A stretch of DNA of 32,293 nucleotides from Rubrivivax sp. (GCA_024641965.1 JAHECC010000024.1:1-32293), one strand, 5' to 3'. Shown: positions 1 through 8,289, counted from the first letter of the stretch. A program made the numbers and translations. Notes: generated by a model not told the origin, from the letters alone.

Positions 1-792
1 CTGGTGGTGGACGACAACGCCACCAATCGCAAGGTGCTGGCGCTGCAGTCGGCCAAGTGGGGCATGAAGACGCGCGACACCGAATCGGCGGCCGAGGCGC
101 TGCGCTGGCTGGATGACGGCGAGAAGTTCGACCTCGGAATCCTGGACATGCACATGCCCGAGATGGACGGGCTGGCGCTGGCTGGCGAGATTCACAAGCG
201 CCAGCCGAAACTGCCGCTGGTACTGTTCAGCAGCCTGGGGCGGCGCGAGGCCGGCGACACCGAAGGCCTGTTCAGCGCCTACCTGAGCAAGCCGCTGCGC
301 CAGAGCCAGCTGTTCGACACGCTGGTGGGCCTGCTGGCGCACGACGAACCTGTGCCAGTGCCTACCGAAGCCAAAGCCAAACCGAAGATGGACCCGGGCA
401 TGGCCGCGCGCCACCCGCTGCGCATCCTGCTGGCCGAGGACAACGCGGTGAACCAGAAGCTGGCGATGCGGCTGCTGCAGCAGATGGGCTACCGCGCCGA
501 CCTGGCCAGCAACGGCGCCGAAGCCGTCGAGTGCGTCGAGCGCCAGACCTACGATGTCGTGCTGATGGACGTGCAGATGCCCGAGATGGACGGGCTGGAA
601 GCCACGCGCCGCATCACCGCCACCTGGCCGGTGGGCAAGCGTCCGCGCATCGTGGCGATGACCGCCAATGCGATGCAGGGCGACCGCGAGGCCTGCCTGA
701 CCGCCGGCATGGACGACTACATCACCAAACCGATCCGCGTGGACGCGCTGGTGGAAGCATTGAACAATGTGAGCTCACGCAAGGACACCTGA
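1..792 (+). CDS. Hybrid sensor histidine kinase, C-terminal receiver domains (5' truncated by window)
   Basis: The reading frame is open from base 1 and begins inside a receiver domain (LVVDDN), so the sensor and kinase parts lie upstream of the window. Two receiver domains are visible. The first covers roughly residues 1-110, with acidic pair D4/D5, phospho-acceptor D49 (LDMHMPEMDG) and K97. The second covers about 139-258, with acidic pair in LLAEDN, phospho-acceptor D190 (LMDVQMPEMDG), the TAN motif and K243. A Pro/Lys/Ala-rich linker joins them. Two C-terminal receivers are usual in large BarA/ArcB-type hybrid kinases. A separate Hpt gene starts one base after the stop, which implies a multistep relay from kinase to receiver to Hpt to the downstream response regulator. 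That the missing part is a kinase is inference from this arrangement; a multi-receiver protein without a kinase is less likely. Confidence 0.85.
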   Translation: MVVDDNATNRKVLALQSAKWGMKTRDTESAAEALRWLDDGEKFDLGILDMHMPEMDGLALAGEIHKRQPKLPLVLFSSLGRREAGDTEGLFSAYLSKPLRQSQLFDTLVGLLAHDEPVPVPTEAKAKPKMDPGMAARHPLRILLAEDNAVNQKLAMRLLQQMGYRADLASNGAEAVECVERQTYDVVLMDVQMPEMDGLEATRRITATWPVGKRPRIVAMTANAMQGDREACLTAGMDDYITKPIRVDALVEALNNVSSRKDT

Positions 793-793
793 C

Positions 794-1129
794 ATGCCGC
801 AACCGACCATCGACCCCGCCACCTTCGCCGAACTGCAGGCCACCGCCGGCGACGAGTTCGTCGCCGAGCTGGTCGGCACCTTTCTCGACGAAGCGCCGCA
901 GATGCTGGCCGATTTGCGCGCGGCGCAGGCGGAGAGTTCGGCCGAACGCTTCCGCCGTGCCGCGCATTCGATCAAGTCCAATGCCAACACCTTCGGCGCG
1001 CTGCAGCTGGGCGAAATGGCGCGCAAGCTGGAGCTGGGCGGGTTGATTGCCGAAGCCGAGCCGCTGGACGCGCTCGACGCCGAATATGCGCGCGCGGCCG
1101 CGGCGCTGAAGGAGCTCTCGGGTGGCTGA
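794..1129 (+). CDS. Stand-alone Hpt (histidine phosphotransfer) protein
   Basis: This 111-residue protein is almost entirely one Hpt domain. The phospho-accepting histidine is H58 in the motif AHSIKSNANTFGA, followed by the usual MARKLE-type helix. The length fits a single four-helix Hpt bundle, with no extra domain. Its gene starts one base after the hybrid-kinase stop, and its last eight bases overlap the start of the response regulator-cyclase gene, so the three are very probably translated from one mRNA. By family knowledge it would pass phosphoryl groups between receiver domains in the cytoplasm. From position it would connect the receivers of the hybrid kinase with the receiver of the cyclase; this partner assignment is inference. 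Confidence 0.9.
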   Translation: MPQPTIDPATFAELQATAGDEFVAELVGTFLDEAPQMLADLRAAQAESSAERFRRAAHSIKSNANTFGALQLGEMARKLELGGLIAEAEPLDALDAEYARAAAALKELSGG

Positions 1130-2171
1130 TCGAGGGTCTCGCCTGCTCGTCGCCGACGACAACAAGGTCAACCGGCTGCTGCTGTCGCGCAGCCTGGAGG
1201 TGCTGGGCCACCGCGTGGCCAGCGCCGAGAACGGCCGCGTCGCACTGGAGATGCTGCGCGCCGAGCATTTCGACCTGCTGCTGCTGGACATGGAAATGCC
1301 CGAGCTGGACGGCTTCCAGGTGCTGGAACAACTGGTGGCCGACAAGCACCTGCACGATCTGCCGGTCATCGTCACCAGCTCGCTCGAAGGCGTGGCGCAT
1401 GTGGCGCGCTGCATCGAGCTGGGCGCCGACGACTACCTGCCCAAGCCGGTGAACCCGGTGCTGCTGAAGGCGCGCATCAACTCCAGCCTGGAGAAGAAGC
1501 GCCTGCGCGACCAGCAGAAGGAACTGGTCAAGCGCTTCGCCACCAGCGAGGTGGCGCAGGACATGCAGCAATCGGGCTTTGCGCTGGGCGGCAAGCGCGT
1601 CACCGGCACGGTGATGTTCAGCGACATCCGCGGCTTCACCTCGATGGTGGAAGCGCAGACGCCGGAAGAGACGATCGAGCTGCTGAACACCTACTACACG
1701 CTGATGTTCGACGCCATCAGCGGGCGCGGCGGCGTCGTCAACCAGATGGTCGGAGACGGGCTGATGGCGATCTTCGGCGCACCGAAGGCGCTGGACGACA
1801 ACTGCGGCAGCGCGGTGCAGGCGGCGCTGGACATGATCGAGCTGATCGAGCTGTTCAACCTGGAGCGCGTGGCGGCGAAGAAGGCGCCGGTGCACATCGG
1901 CATCGGCATCGCCACCGGCGACATGATCGCCGGCTACACCGGCACGCAGCAGCGTGCCACCTACACCTGCATCGGCGATGCGGTGAACATCGCCGCGCGC
2001 ATGGAAGCGCACACCAAGGTGGCCGTGCGGCCGATATTGATCGACGGCGACACGCGCGCCGAACTGGGCGAGCGTTTCGCGCTGGAGCCGCTGGGCGAGG
2101 TGCTGTTCAAGGGCAAGGCGGCGGCGGTGCAGGTGTTCGCGGTGAACAAGCCCATGCCGCAGACCGATTGA
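1122..2171 (+). CDS. Response regulator with class III adenylate/guanylate cyclase output domain
   Basis: The 349-residue protein begins with a receiver domain (about 5-122; acidic pair D12/D13, phospho-acceptor D56 in LLLDMEMPELDG, K108). A short helical linker leads to a class III nucleotide cyclase domain (about 160-340). The metal-binding aspartates D168 (FSDIRGFT) and D212 (VGDGLMAIF) and the transition-state pair N289/R293 (VNIAARME) are present, so the enzyme should be catalytic. The usual substrate-selecting lysine four residues before D212 is Gln208, with Thr282 at the partner position, so ATP versus GTP preference cannot be read off. The start is GTG at 1122, overlapping the Hpt gene by eight bases. 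A C-terminal extension is absent. It most likely converts phosphorelay input into cAMP (or cGMP) synthesis; the exact nucleotide is inference. Confidence 0.9.
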   Translation: MADRGSRLLVADDNKVNRLLLSRSLEVLGHRVASAENGRVALEMLRAEHFDLLLLDMEMPELDGFQVLEQLVADKHLHDLPVIVTSSLEGVAHVARCIELGADDYLPKPVNPVLLKARINSSLEKKRLRDQQKELVKRFATSEVAQDMQQSGFALGGKRVTGTVMFSDIRGFTSMVEAQTPEETIELLNTYYTLMFDAISGRGGVVNQMVGDGLMAIFGAPKALDDNCGSAVQAALDMIELIELFNLERVAAKKAPVHIGIGIATGDMIAGYTGTQQRATYTCIGDAVNIAARMEAHTKVAVRPILIDGDTRAELGERFALEPLGEVLFKGKAAAVQVFAVNKPMPQTD

Positions 2172-2238
2172 AAGACGCCGCGACGCTGTGATAGCGTTCC
2201 GGCCGAAGATCGATACCCTCGTCAAGAAGGAGCCGACC

Positions 2239-2946
2239 ATGTCGAAGGACCGCCCCCTCCTGGGCAACGACGGCCGGCCGCTGCCACTGTTGCCGCCCGA
2301 ACGCGACGCGCGTGTCTGGGCCCGCCTGGTACGGGTGATGTTCTACACACCGGGCTTCCTGGCGCTGCTGCTGCTGAAGGTGGGCGAGCCCTCGGGTTTC
2401 GGCATCAGCGTGGAACTGTTCATGCTCGCCAGTGCCACCTCGATCGTCGGCGGGCTGTTCATCGGCGCGCAGTCGAACGGGCCGGGTGCCGACCATGCCT
2501 CGCGCATCGGCACCTGGAGCGGCGCGCTGGTGCTGGAGCTGCTGTGCGTGGTGCCGCTGCTGTGCGCGGTGCCGACGCTGTTCCATGAGCTGGCCACGAG
2601 CAAGCTGCTGCACTCCGTGGCGCCAGGCGCGGTGCCGGTCGCGCTGGGCGCGTCGCAGCTGATTCCAGCGGTGGCGATCCTGCCCTTCATGCTGTACCAG
2701 CTGGCCGGCTTCGGCACGCTGCACTTCGTAGTCTCGAACACGATGAACTGGGCCATCAACCTCGGCATCGTGGCGCTGATCCTGGCTTCGTACATCGCCA
2801 ACCGCATGGCCAACTACGATGTCGAGAAAGCCCTCGTCGGCCTGCTCGTGATCGGCATGGTGGCCACCGTGTTCCATGGCGTGCTCAAGCTGCGCCGGCT
2901 GCAGGCGTTGTACGACGAGCACCTGCCGGCGAAGGAGGCGAAATGA
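2239..2946 (+). CDS. Polytopic membrane protein of unknown function
   Basis: I do not recognise a family. I chose the ATG at 2239 instead of the longer ORF start because AAGAAGGAG lies seven bases upstream, while the extension has no Shine-Dalgarno sequence. The resulting 235-residue protein has a short, charged, proline-rich N-terminus (MSKDRPLLGNDGRPLPLLPPE) and then about six hydrophobic segments, the first around residues 35-48 (TPGFLALLLLK). It ends in a basic/acidic tail (LRRLQALYDEHLPAKEAK). No catalytic motif, cysteine cluster or signal peptide is evident. It stands alone: the upstream cyclase gene ends 67 bases before it, and the next gene is convergent with a 16-base gap. An inner-membrane location follows from the hydrophobicity; the role is unknown. 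Confidence 0.75.
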   Translation: MSKDRPLLGNDGRPLPLLPPERDARVWARLVRVMFYTPGFLALLLLKVGEPSGFGISVELFMLASATSIVGGLFIGAQSNGPGADHASRIGTWSGALVLELLCVVPLLCAVPTLFHELATSKLLHSVAPGAVPVALGASQLIPAVAILPFMLYQLAGFGTLHFVVSNTMNWAINLGIVALILASYIANRMANYDVEKALVGLLVIGMVATVFHGVLKLRRLQALYDEHLPAKEAK

Positions 2947-2962
2947 CCCAACGGGCGGGCCG

Positions 2963-3961
2963 TCAGAAATCTTCGGTATCGATCTCGGCCTGCGTGTCTT
3001 CGTTGTAGCGCGTGCCGATGACCTTGCTGCGCTGGAACAGCGCACTGGCGGCGGCCACCGTCTCGGCCGATAGCGTCACCGCATCGGCGCCGAGGTTATC
3101 TTCCAGATGCGCAAGACTCGTGGTACCCGGCAAGGCGATGACATGCTCGCCCTGCGCCAGTACCCAGGCCAGCGCCAGCTGCGCCATGCTGCAACCGCTG
3201 GCAGCGGCAAGCGTCTCGAACCCGTCCAGCAGCTTCAGGTTCTCCTCGTAGTTCTCGGCCTGGAAGCGCGGCATGCCGCGGCGCAGGTCCTTGGCGTGCA
3301 GCGCGGACACGTCGCGCAGCTTGCCCGTGAGGTAGCCGCGCGCGGTGGGGCTGAAGGCCACCAGCGAGGCGCCGATGTCGCGGCAGGCCTGCAGCACGCC
3401 GATCTCGACGTTGCGGCTCCACAGCGAATACTCAGACTGCACGGCCGCGATCGGGTGCACCGCGTGCGCAGCGCGCAGCGTTTCGGCCGACACCTCGGAC
3501 AGACCGAGCGTTCCGACCTTGCCGGCGCGTACCAGTTCGGCCATCGCGCCGACGCTGTCCTCGATGGGCACCTTCTTGTCCCAGCGGTGCAGGTAGTACA
3601 GGTCGATGTGGTCGGTGCGCAGGCGCTTCAGGCTGTCCTCGCAGTTGCGGCGGATGGCCTCGGGCCGGCCGTCGATGACCCGCTTGATGCCGTCTTCGGT
3701 CTGCACGCCGGCCATGCCGCCCTTGGTGGCCAGCCGGAAGCGCGCGCGGTGCGGCTTGAGCACCTTGCCGAGCAGGCTCTCGTTGGTACCGAAGCCGTAG
3801 AGCGCGGCGGTGTCGAACATCGTCACGCCCAGGTCGAGCGCGCGCAGCAGCAGCCGCTCGCTGTGTTCGGGCGATGGCGGCACGCCATAGGCATGGCTCA
3901 GGCTCATGCAGCCCAGGCTGATGGCCGAGACGTCGAAGGGGCCGATGGTTCGTTTTTGCAT
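2963..3961 (-). CDS. Aldo/keto reductase (general stress protein 69/YajO-type)
   Basis: The 332-residue protein is a full-length aldo/keto reductase, an NADPH-dependent cytosolic oxidoreductase with a TIM barrel. The catalytic tetrad is complete: D50 and Y55 in FDTAALYG, K80 in LATKGG, and H125 in YYLHRWD. The C-terminal cofactor-binding loop appears as ALPGTTSLAHLEDNL. The start chosen is MQKRTIGPFD at 3961, which matches the family N-terminus; the ORF track extends 24 residues further, into sequence that looks non-coding and reaches the mscS stop. The gene follows the MscS-type channel gene on the same strand with a 22-base gap, so the two may be co-transcribed. The physiological substrate cannot be deduced. 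Confidence 0.9.
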   Translation of the reverse strand: MQKRTIGPFDVSAISLGCMSLSHAYGVPPSPEHSERLLLRALDLGVTMFDTAALYGFGTNESLLGKVLKPHRARFRLATKGGMAGVQTEDGIKRVIDGRPEAIRRNCEDSLKRLRTDHIDLYYLHRWDKKVPIEDSVGAMAELVRAGKVGTLGLSEVSAETLRAAHAVHPIAAVQSEYSLWSRNVEIGVLQACRDIGASLVAFSPTARGYLTGKLRDVSALHAKDLRRGMPRFQAENYEENLKLLDGFETLAAASGCSMAQLALAWVLAQGEHVIALPGTTSLAHLEDNLGADAVTLSAETVAAASALFQRSKVIGTRYNEDTQAEIDTEDF

Positions 3962-3983
3962 GACTCGAATAGGTGGGTTGGGA

Positions 3984-5081
3984 TCAGGCAGCGCCGTTGC
4001 GCTGCAACTGCGGCGCGGGAGGGCGCAGTTCACCGCGCACGTGCGGCAACCAATCGGGGTTTTCTTGCACGTAGGCGATCAGGCGCTCACGCACATGGCA
4101 GCGCAGGTCCCACGCGATGCTGGCGTCGGGCGCACTCATCAGGGCACGCAACTCGAGTGTTTGCTCGTCGGCCTTGGTCACCTGCAGGTTCCAGACCTTC
4201 TTGTCCCAAAGCGGCGTGGCCTCGAGTATGCACTTCAATTCGTTGCGTACGCTTTCCACGGGGGTGCGGTAGTCGACGTGCACGAACACCGTGCCAAGGA
4301 TGTCGGCGGTGCGCCGCGTCCAGTTCTGGAACGGGTTTTCAATGAAATAGCTGAGCGGCACGACCAGTCGGCGCCGGTCCCAGATGCACACCACCACGAA
4401 GGTGTTGCGGATCTCCTCGATGCGGCCCCATTCGCCCTCGACGATGACCACGTCGTCGATGCGGATCGGCTGGGTCAGCGCCAGCTGCAGACCGGCCAGC
4501 ATGTTGCCGATCGACGGACGCGCCGCCAGGCCGACGACGATGCCCGCCAGGCCGGCCGAGGCCAGCAGGCTGGCGCCGACGTTTTCGATGCCGGGGATCT
4601 GCATCAGCATCAGCGCGCCGGCCACGGTGGAGATGAGCAGCGTGGCGGTGCGCTTGAGCACCTGCGTCTGCGTCTGAATCTGGCGCGCGCGCAGGTTGTC
4701 GTCGACATCGACGCGGTAGCGCGAGGTGATCCACTCAGCCAGCGCGCGCAGCACCGCGATGATGAACCAGGCACCGGCGGCAATGAAGGCGATCGACATC
4801 AAGCGCTGGGACAAACCGGGCAGCTTGAGCTGCAGGTCCAGCGACGGCCACGTCACGGCCAGCAGCATCAACGGCACCAGCAGCCGCGCCGGCGCGCGCG
4901 TGTGTTGCACCACCATGCCGTCGAGCTCGTTGCGGGTGCGCGCCGTGACCCGTTTGGCGACCGCATAGATGATCGCGTGCAGCAGCAGCCCGGCCGCGCC
5001 CAGCGCCGCCAATTCGGTGATCGACACCAGCCACGGTGTCAGCCACTCGACTGCCGAGCGTGCCAAGCCTTGCTCCATCAT
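3984..5081 (-). CDS. MscS-family mechanosensitive ion channel
   Basis: The 365-residue protein has hydrophobic segments at about 19-42, 67-81, 94-114, 142-164 and 167-201. The last is the glycine/alanine-rich pore helix of MscS (SAGLAGIVVGLAARPSIGN). It is followed by the conserved beta-domain stretch (DDVVIVEGEWGRIEEI, then RRLVVPLSYFIENPFQNW) and a C-terminal alpha/beta domain. Extra N-terminal membrane helices make it longer than the three-helix E. coli MscS, as in YnaI/YbdG-like members. It would act in the inner membrane as a tension-gated channel that releases solutes on osmotic downshift, or as a small regulated channel. Two adjacent ATG codons (5081 and 5078) are both possible starts. 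The gene is divergent from the lipoprotein gene, with a 119-base intergenic region. Confidence 0.9.
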   Translation of the reverse strand: MMEQGLARSAVEWLTPWLVSITELAALGAAGLLLHAIIYAVAKRVTARTRNELDGMVVQHTRAPARLLVPLMLLAVTWPSLDLQLKLPGLSQRLMSIAFIAAGAWFIIAVLRALAEWITSRYRVDVDDNLRARQIQTQTQVLKRTATLLISTVAGALMLMQIPGIENVGASLLASAGLAGIVVGLAARPSIGNMLAGLQLALTQPIRIDDVVIVEGEWGRIEEIRNTFVVVCIWDRRRLVVPLSYFIENPFQNWTRRTADILGTVFVHVDYRTPVESVRNELKCILEATPLWDKKVWNLQVTKADEQTLELRALMSAPDASIAWDLRCHVRERLIAYVQENPDWLPHVRGELRPPAPQLQRNGAA

Positions 5082-5200
5082 GGGCAGAGTTTAAGGCGCT
5101 TGCCAATCGGTATAGTTCGGCCGGGCCATCGCGGCACAGCGAATGCCTCGAACTCGCCTTTCTCGCACCCCAACCCACCTATCCCTCGAGAGGAGACCCC

Positions 5201-5854
5201 ATGCGTCGATTTCCCCTTTTGCTGAGCCTTGTCGCCAGTGCCGCCCTGCTGTCCGCCTGCGCCTCCATGGACGACAAGAGCAACCCGATGAGCTTCTTCG
5301 TCACCAGTACCAACATGGGCAAGGGTGCCGACCTGGGCGGGCTTGAAGGTGCCGACAAGCACTGTGCCGCGTTGGCCAAGAGCGTGGGCGCCGGCAGCGG
5401 CACCTGGCGCGCCTATCTAAGCACCACCGGATCCGGCTCGGTGAATGCGCGCGACCGCATCGGCAATGGGCCCTGGGTCAATGCCAAGGGCCTGACCGTG
5501 GCCAGCAACGTCGAGGAGCTGCACGGAAACAACCGCCTCGCCAAGGTGACCGCGCTGACCGAGAAGGGTGAGGAGGTCAAGGGCCGCGGCGACACGCCGA
5601 ACCAGCACGACATCCTCACCGGCTCGGCGCCGGACGGCAAGGCAGTGCCCGGCGACAAGGACACCACCTGCGGCAATTGGACGAAGAGCGGCGCCGGCTC
5701 GGCCATCGTCGGCCATAGCGACCGTACGGGCCTGGACGAAAGCGCACCAGCGAAGTCGTGGAACTCGTCGCACGCCACGCGCGGCTGCGACATCGCCTCG
5801 CTGAACGCCACCGGCGGCAACGGCTACTTCTACTGCTTCGCCGCCAAGCGCTGA
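5201..5854 (+). CDS. Lipoprotein with lectin-like / DUF1554-like domain
   Basis: The ATG at 5201 is preceded by GAGAGGAG and opens a lipoprotein signal peptide with the lipobox LLSAC (C20); the ORF-track extension upstream is not supported. The mature part carries a motif series resembling the DUF1554/endostatin-lectin fold: FFVTSTNMGKGADLGGLEGAD near the N-terminus, HCAALAK, then TWRAYLSTT. Further on come the cysteines of TTCGNWT, RGCDIAS and FYCFA, which could form disulfides in the periplasm or at the outer membrane. At 217 residues it is a single-domain protein. Its neighbours (a divergent channel gene and the convergent dctP gene) give no functional hint. The lipoprotein nature is clear; the domain assignment is tentative because it rests on pattern recall only. 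Confidence 0.8.
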   Translation: MRRFPLLLSLVASAALLSACASMDDKSNPMSFFVTSTNMGKGADLGGLEGADKHCAALAKSVGAGSGTWRAYLSTTGSGSVNARDRIGNGPWVNAKGLTVASNVEELHGNNRLAKVTALTEKGEEVKGRGDTPNQHDILTGSAPDGKAVPGDKDTTCGNWTKSGAGSAIVGHSDRTGLDESAPAKSWNSSHATRGCDIASLNATGGNGYFYCFAAKR

Positions 5855-5905
5855 AGCCGGGCGCGCGGCGCGGCCCGCGGGTCGCGCTGCGCGTCGATCG
5901 GTGCG

Positions 5906-6934
5906 CTACTTCTTGGCGTACTTCTCGATCAGGGTCTCGGCTTCGGCCGCAAGCTTCTGCCCATCCAGGCCCTTGGCCGCCACTTCCTTGTACCAGATGG
6001 CGCGCGTGCCGTTGGCGATGCGCTTCCAGCGCGCGGTTTCTTCCGGGCTCAGCGTGATGATGTTGTTGCCGGCCTTCTGCGCAATCGCCAGGCCGGCCTT
6101 GTCGCCTTCGTCCATCGCGCGGCCGAACATCGCCGCGGCAACCATGCCGCTGTTGGCGTCGATGACCTTCTTCAGATCGGCAGGCAGCTTGTCGTAGGCG
6201 CCCTTGTTCATCGCCACCGCGAAGGTCTGCGTGTACAGGCCCTTGCCGCCGGAAAAGCCGGTGGAATTCTTGGCGATCTGCTGCACCTTCAATGCCGGCA
6301 CCACTTCCCACGGAATGGTGGTGGCCGAGATCACGCCTTTCGACAGCGCTTCGCCCACGGCCGGCACCGGCATGCCCACCGGCACCGCGCCAAGCTGTTC
6401 GAGCATGATGTTGATGACACGCGAGCCACCACGCACCTTCATGCCTTGCAGGTCTTCGAGCTTGGCGATCGGCGTCAGGCTGTGGAACAGGCCCGGGCCA
6501 TGCACATGCACGGCGATCAGTTTGACGTCCTTGAACTCGTCCATGGCGAACTTCTGCACGTACTCCTGGAATGCGAGCGAAGCCGGTTCGGCCAAGCCGC
6601 TGCTGAACGGCAGTTCGAAGGCCTCGGTCTTCGGGAAGCGCCCCGGCGTATAACCCAGCACCGTCCAGACGATGTCGACCACGCCGTCCTTGGCCTGGTC
6701 GAACAGTTCGGGTGGCTTGCCGCCAAGCTGCATGGTGTTGAACTGCTGCACCTTGATCCTGCCGCCGCTTTCCTTCTCGACCTTCGCCGCCCAGGGCTTG
6801 ATGGCCTTGTCCGGAATCGTCGCCTGCGGCGGCAGCATCTGGTGGAAGCGCAGCGTCACGTCGGCGGCCTGAGCCACCTGCACGGCACCGAAGAGCGCGA
6901 AGGCGCCGAGTACGGACTTGATGATCGATCTCAT
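5906..6934 (-). CDS. dctP: TRAP transporter substrate-binding protein, DctP family (second copy)
   Basis: This 342-residue periplasmic binding protein starts with a typical signal peptide (MRSIIKSVLG... cleavage after VAQA) and continues ADVTLRFHQMLPPQATIPDK, as in DctP-type TRAP receptors. The stretch VRGGSRVINIMLEQLGA carries the arginine that in DctP proteins pairs with a substrate carboxylate. It is the last gene of the lig operon, 38 bases after dctM. It is very similar to the other dctP at 8939-9970; by eye about four in five mature residues agree. The ATG at 6934 has AAGGAAA upstream and gives the cleanest signal peptide. An ATG at 6961 also has a good GAGGTG and cannot be excluded. 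It would capture an organic acid, plausibly an aromatic acid given the operon, and hand it to DctQM. Confidence 0.9.
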   Translation of the reverse strand: MRSIIKSVLGAFALFGAVQVAQAADVTLRFHQMLPPQATIPDKAIKPWAAKVEKESGGRIKVQQFNTMQLGGKPPELFDQAKDGVVDIVWTVLGYTPGRFPKTEAFELPFSSGLAEPASLAFQEYVQKFAMDEFKDVKLIAVHVHGPGLFHSLTPIAKLEDLQGMKVRGGSRVINIMLEQLGAVPVGMPVPAVGEALSKGVISATTIPWEVVPALKVQQIAKNSTGFSGGKGLYTQTFAVAMNKGAYDKLPADLKKVIDANSGMVAAAMFGRAMDEGDKAGLAIAQKAGNNIITLSPEETARWKRIANGTRAIWYKEVAAKGLDGQKLAAEAETLIEKYAKK

Positions 6935-6972
6935 GGCTTGTTTCCTTGTGGTTTGATTCATTTGAAACACCT

Positions 6973-8289
6973 CTACCAACGCAACACGAACAGCGTGATC
7001 GCCGGGAACAGCACCAGCAGCACTACGCGTGCCAGGTCGCTGGCGACAAATGGCATGACGCCCTTGTAGGTCTCTGCGATGGCGATGTCCGGCGCCATCG
7101 ACTTGATGACGAACAGATTCATGCCCACCGGCGGCGTGATCAGCCCGACCTCGACCACGATCAGCACCAGGATGCCGAACCAGATGGCGGTGTGCTCGGG
7201 GCTAAGGCCGAAGTCCAGGCCCGAGATCATCGGGAAGAAGATCGGGATGGTCAACAGGATCATCGACAGCGAATCCATGACACAGCCGAAGATCAGATAG
7301 AAGATCAGGATCGCCCACAACACCGCATAGGGGCTCAGTCCCTGCTCGCCGACCCAGCCGGCCAGTTCCTGCGGCAACTGCGACAGCGCGAGGAAGGTGT
7401 TGTAGGCGGCGGCGCCGAGCACGATCAGGAACACCATCGCCGTGCCGCTGGCAGTGGATTCGAAAGCGCCGAGCAGCTTCTCGCGCGACAGGCCACCACG
7501 CCACCAGGCCAGCACGCCGGTGGCCACGGCGCCGACGGCCGCGCCTTCGGTGGGCGTGAAGATGCCGGTGTAGATGCCGCCGATCACCACCACGAAGATC
7601 AGCAGTACCGGCCACACCGCCAGCAGCGCCGTGATGCGCTCGCTCCACGGCATAGGCTCGAGCCGGCCGGCCAGCGAGGGCTTCAGCCGCACGACGATGG
7701 CGATGACGAGCATGTAGCCCAGCGCCGCCAGGATGCCGGGCACGAAGGCCGCGGCGAACATCTTGGCGATGTTCTGCTCGGCCAGGATGGCGTAGATGAC
7801 GAGCACGATCGACGGCGGGATGAGGATACCCAGCGTGCCGCCGGCGGCCAATGCGCCGGTGGCCAGGCTGCCGGCATAGCCGGCGCGGCGCAGCTCGGGC
7901 AGCGCCACCTGTCCCATCGTCGCCGCAGTGGCCAGCGAGCTGCCGCAGATCGAGCCGAAGCCGGCGCAGGCACCCACCGCCGCCATCGCCACACCACCTT
8001 TGCGATGGCCGAGAAAGGCCTCGGCCGCCTTGAACAGCGCGCGCGACATGCCGCCCAGCGTGGCCAGCTGCCCCATCAACAGGAACAGCGGCACGATCGA
8101 CAACGAATGGGTCGAGAAGGTGCTGTAGCTCAGCGTCTTCATCTGGTTGAGCAGCGGCGCGGCGCTGCCATACACCTGCCACGAGCCGAGCAGCCCCAGC
8201 GTGAGCATCGCCACACCGATGGGCACACGCAGGAAGATCAGCGCCAACAGCACCGGAAAGGACCATGCGGCAAGCCAGAGCGGGTCCAT
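6973..8289 (-). CDS. dctM: TRAP transporter large permease subunit, DctM family
   Basis: The 438-residue protein is highly hydrophobic, with about twelve predicted membrane segments, and has DctM signatures such as RVPIGVAM near the N-terminus, GFGSICGSSLATAATMG, and TLGILIPPSI. The length is normal for the family. It is the sodium-coupled transport subunit in the inner membrane and works with the small subunit DctQ and a periplasmic DctP. ATG 8289 has GGGAG upstream. The gene follows dctQ after 78 bases that contain a GC-rich repeat element, and it precedes the second dctP by 38 bases. The substrate cannot be derived from the permease; aromatic acid uptake is inferred from the lig genes in the same operon. 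Confidence 0.95.
   Translation of the reverse strand: MDPLWLAAWSFPVLLALIFLRVPIGVAMLTLGLLGSWQVYGSAAPLLNQMKTLSYSTFSTHSLSIVPLFLLMGQLATLGGMSRALFKAAEAFLGHRKGGVAMAAVGACAGFGSICGSSLATAATMGQVALPELRRAGYAGSLATGALAAGGTLGILIPPSIVLVIYAILAEQNIAKMFAAAFVPGILAALGYMLVIAIVVRLKPSLAGRLEPMPWSERITALLAVWPVLLIFVVVIGGIYTGIFTPTEGAAVGAVATGVLAWWRGGLSREKLLGAFESTASGTAMVFLIVLGAAAYNTFLALSQLPQELAGWVGEQGLSPYAVLWAILIFYLIFGCVMDSLSMILLTIPIFFPMISGLDFGLSPEHTAIWFGILVLIVVEVGLITPPVGMNLFVIKSMAPDIAIAETYKGVMPFVASDLARVVLLVLFPAITLFVLRW

Noticed and set aside
972-2267. Long minus-strand ORF (431 aa) opposite the cyclase gene
   Set aside because: It is rich in His, Gln, Arg and Ala with no domain, as is usual for the antisense frame of a high-GC gene; the plus strand encodes clear receiver and cyclase motifs.
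5082-5200. Promoters for the divergent mscS and lipoprotein genes
   Set aside because: AT-richer spots such as TATACC and TTAAAC exist, but no -35/-10 pair with acceptable spacing was found on either strand.
5855-5905. Possible bidirectional terminator between the lipoprotein gene and dctP
   Set aside because: The region is GC-rich with only a 5-base CGGGC/GCCCG stem and no T-tract, so an intrinsic terminator cannot be supported.
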